Shown here: one piece after another, positions 4,103-5,247 of the stretch
How positions within the stretch are numbered: position 1 is the first letter of the stretch
Layout: each line of letters starts with the position of its first letter
From: Cycloclasticus sp.
GTDB lineage: Bacteria > Pseudomonadota > Gammaproteobacteria > Methylococcales > Cycloclasticaceae
NCBI GenBank assembly: GCA_016764415.1
Contig: JAESRY010000164.1
Span: 1 to 5,247, forward strand
Reading direction: 5' to 3'
DNA: 5,247 nt
Notes under the pieces: model-generated
What the model was told of the DNA's origin: nothing
What the model saw: the letters and a program-made list of their open reading frames with translations, nothing else
The model's database searches: none
Position numbers and translations under genes: made by a program

Positions 4103-5247
4103 ATGCAAAAAACATCACAGCATGGTCAGTGGTCATCTCGTTTGGCGTTTATTTTAGCCGCGACGGGTTCAGCGGTTGGCCTTGGGAATATTTGGAAATT
4201 CCCCTATATCGCGGGCGAAAACGGTGGTGGCGCCTTTGTTTTGGTGTATTTGATATGTATTTTTGCCATTGGTATCCCGATTATGATGGCGGAAATAATG
4301 CTTGGACGGCGTGGTCGACAAAGCCCCGTAAACACCATGCGCGATTTGGCGGCTGAAGCTAAAGCAAGCCGGTTATGGTTGTGGTTAGGTTGGGTCGGTG
4401 TTGTTGCTGGCTTCTTGATTCTTTCGTACTACAGTGTTATTGCTGGTTGGGCGATGGCCTATGTGGTGCGTGTTGCCTCGGGCCTTTTTGAAGGCGTTAC
4501 AGCGGATGGAGCCAGCAATATTTTTGGTCAGTTTATAGCGGACCCTGAGAAATTATTAGCCTGGCATAGCTTGTTTATGATTTTAACCATGCTGGTTGTT
4601 GCGCGTGGTGTAAAAGGCTTGGAACGTACCGTTAAATTCTTGATGCCTGCGCTATTATTTATTTTAGTATTATTACTGGGTTATGCGGTGGAACAGGGTG
4701 CTTTTAAGGAAGGTCTCGACTTTTTGTTTACGCCTGATTTTAGCAAAATAAACAGCACGGGTGTTTTAACGGCGATGGGGCATGCTTTTTTTACGCTTAG
4801 CTTAGGTATGGGAGCGATTATGGTGTACGGCTCATATTTGCCGTCTAACGTGTCGATTGGCTCTACGGCCATTATTGTTGCTCTTGCAGATACGGCGGTC
4901 GCATTGATAGCGGGGATGATTATTTTCCCAATCGTTTTCGCTAATGGTTTGGAACCTGGTAATGGGCCAGGGTTGATTTTTCAAACCTTGCCGATTGCGT
5001 TTGGTCATATGCAGTTTGGCTCATTATTTGGCACGTTATTTTTTATTTTGTTGGTGTTTGCTGCATGGTCATCGTCGATATCCCTTATCGAACCGGCCGT
5101 TGCTTGGTTGGTTGAAAATAAAAAAATGAGTCGGATGCGCGCCTGTATTTGGGCTGGGTTAGCAACTTGGTTGGTCGGTATTGGTACTGTTTTATCGTTC
5201 AATATAGGGTCAGAGATAAAAATATTTGATAAAACGTTTTTTGATGT
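4103..5247 (+). CDS. Sodium-dependent transporter, neurotransmitter:sodium symporter (NSS/SNF) family, 3' end cut
   Basis: The frame runs from ATG 4103 to the window end without a stop: 381 residues are seen. Bacterial members are usually about 440-460 residues, so roughly 60-80 are missing. These inner-membrane LeuT-fold proteins import amino acids or related compounds with Na+. Segment 1 holds the family signature ATGSAVGLGNIWKFPY (20-35), with Na+-site residues A24, V25 and N29 by analogy to LeuT. ENGGGAFVLVY (39-49) and GIPIMMAEIMLGRRG (57-71) follow. Segment 6 has FFTLSLGMGAIMVYGSY (229-245) with T231 matching the LeuT Na+ ligand. Segment 8 has FAAWSSSISLIEP (319-331), which supplies the second Na+ site. 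About nine of 11-12 segments are in view. An in-frame TAG at 4079 excludes an earlier start; only a weak AAGA ribosome site is present. It is divergent from smpB. The substrate cannot be read from sequence. Confidence 0.93.
   Translation, partial: MQKTSQHGQWSSRLAFILAATGSAVGLGNIWKFPYIAGENGGGAFVLVYLICIFAIGIPIMMAEIMLGRRGRQSPVNTMRDLAAEAKASRLWLWLGWVGVVAGFLILSYYSVIAGWAMAYVVRVASGLFEGVTADGASNIFGQFIADPEKLLAWHSLFMILTMLVVARGVKGLERTVKFLMPALLFILVLLLGYAVEQGAFKEGLDFLFTPDFSKINSTGVLTAMGHAFFTLSLGMGAIMVYGSYLPSNVSIGSTAIIVALADTAVALIAGMIIFPIVFANGLEPGNGPGLIFQTLPIAFGHMQFGSLFGTLFFILLVFAAWSSSISLIEPAVAWLVENKKMSRMRACIWAGLATWLVGIGTVLSFNIGSEIKIFDKTFFD

Noticed and set aside
4129..4356. Plus-strand 75-codon frame inside the symporter gene
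   Set aside because: It is an out-of-frame shadow; the frame from 4103 gives a full NSS family match.
4681..5202. Minus-strand frames opposite the symporter gene
   Set aside because: They are antisense shadows of conserved transmembrane coding sequence, without ribosome sites or motifs.

Overview
The window looks like chromosomal DNA of an AT-leaning gammaproteobacterium. smpB sits near ssrA, and the tmRNA tag reads ANDDNYAIAA, close to the E. coli tag ANDENYALAA. I cannot fix the genus; a Thiotrichales or Oceanospirillales-like host is a guess. The left half (1 to about 2380) is accessory DNA abutting the 3' end of ssrA. The right half (about 2363 to 5247) looks like core chromosome.

Left half. 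Positions 1-1281 are the 3' part of a type I restriction specificity gene (hsdS). Its frame also carries a complete DUF559 (Vsr-like, PD-(D/E)XK-type) nuclease domain. GC-rich palindromic repeats bound that domain: one direct copy at 10-47, one at 434-473 and one inverted at 512-552. HsdS-like protein resumes right after the last repeat, so the whole block reads as an in-frame insertion. Next comes a gene-poor stretch (1282-1678), then an overlapping parD-parE type toxin-antitoxin operon (1679-2217).

Island boundary. The 3' end of ssrA and about 120 bp beyond it (2240-2380) are repeated in degenerate form at 1406-1487. The toxin-antitoxin pair lies between the two copies. This fits an old or nested integration at the ssrA 3' end, a well-known attachment site for integrases. 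No integrase gene is visible here.

Right half. ssrA (2738 down to 2363, minus strand) has a good -10 box and a strong bidirectional terminator. It is followed by an unrecognised six-segment membrane protein on the plus strand (2818-3510). smpB (3989-3516, minus strand) converges on that gene with a 5 bp gap. tmRNA and SmpB act together in trans-translation. Divergent from smpB is a sodium-dependent transporter of the neurotransmitter:sodium symporter family (4103 onward), cut by the window end.
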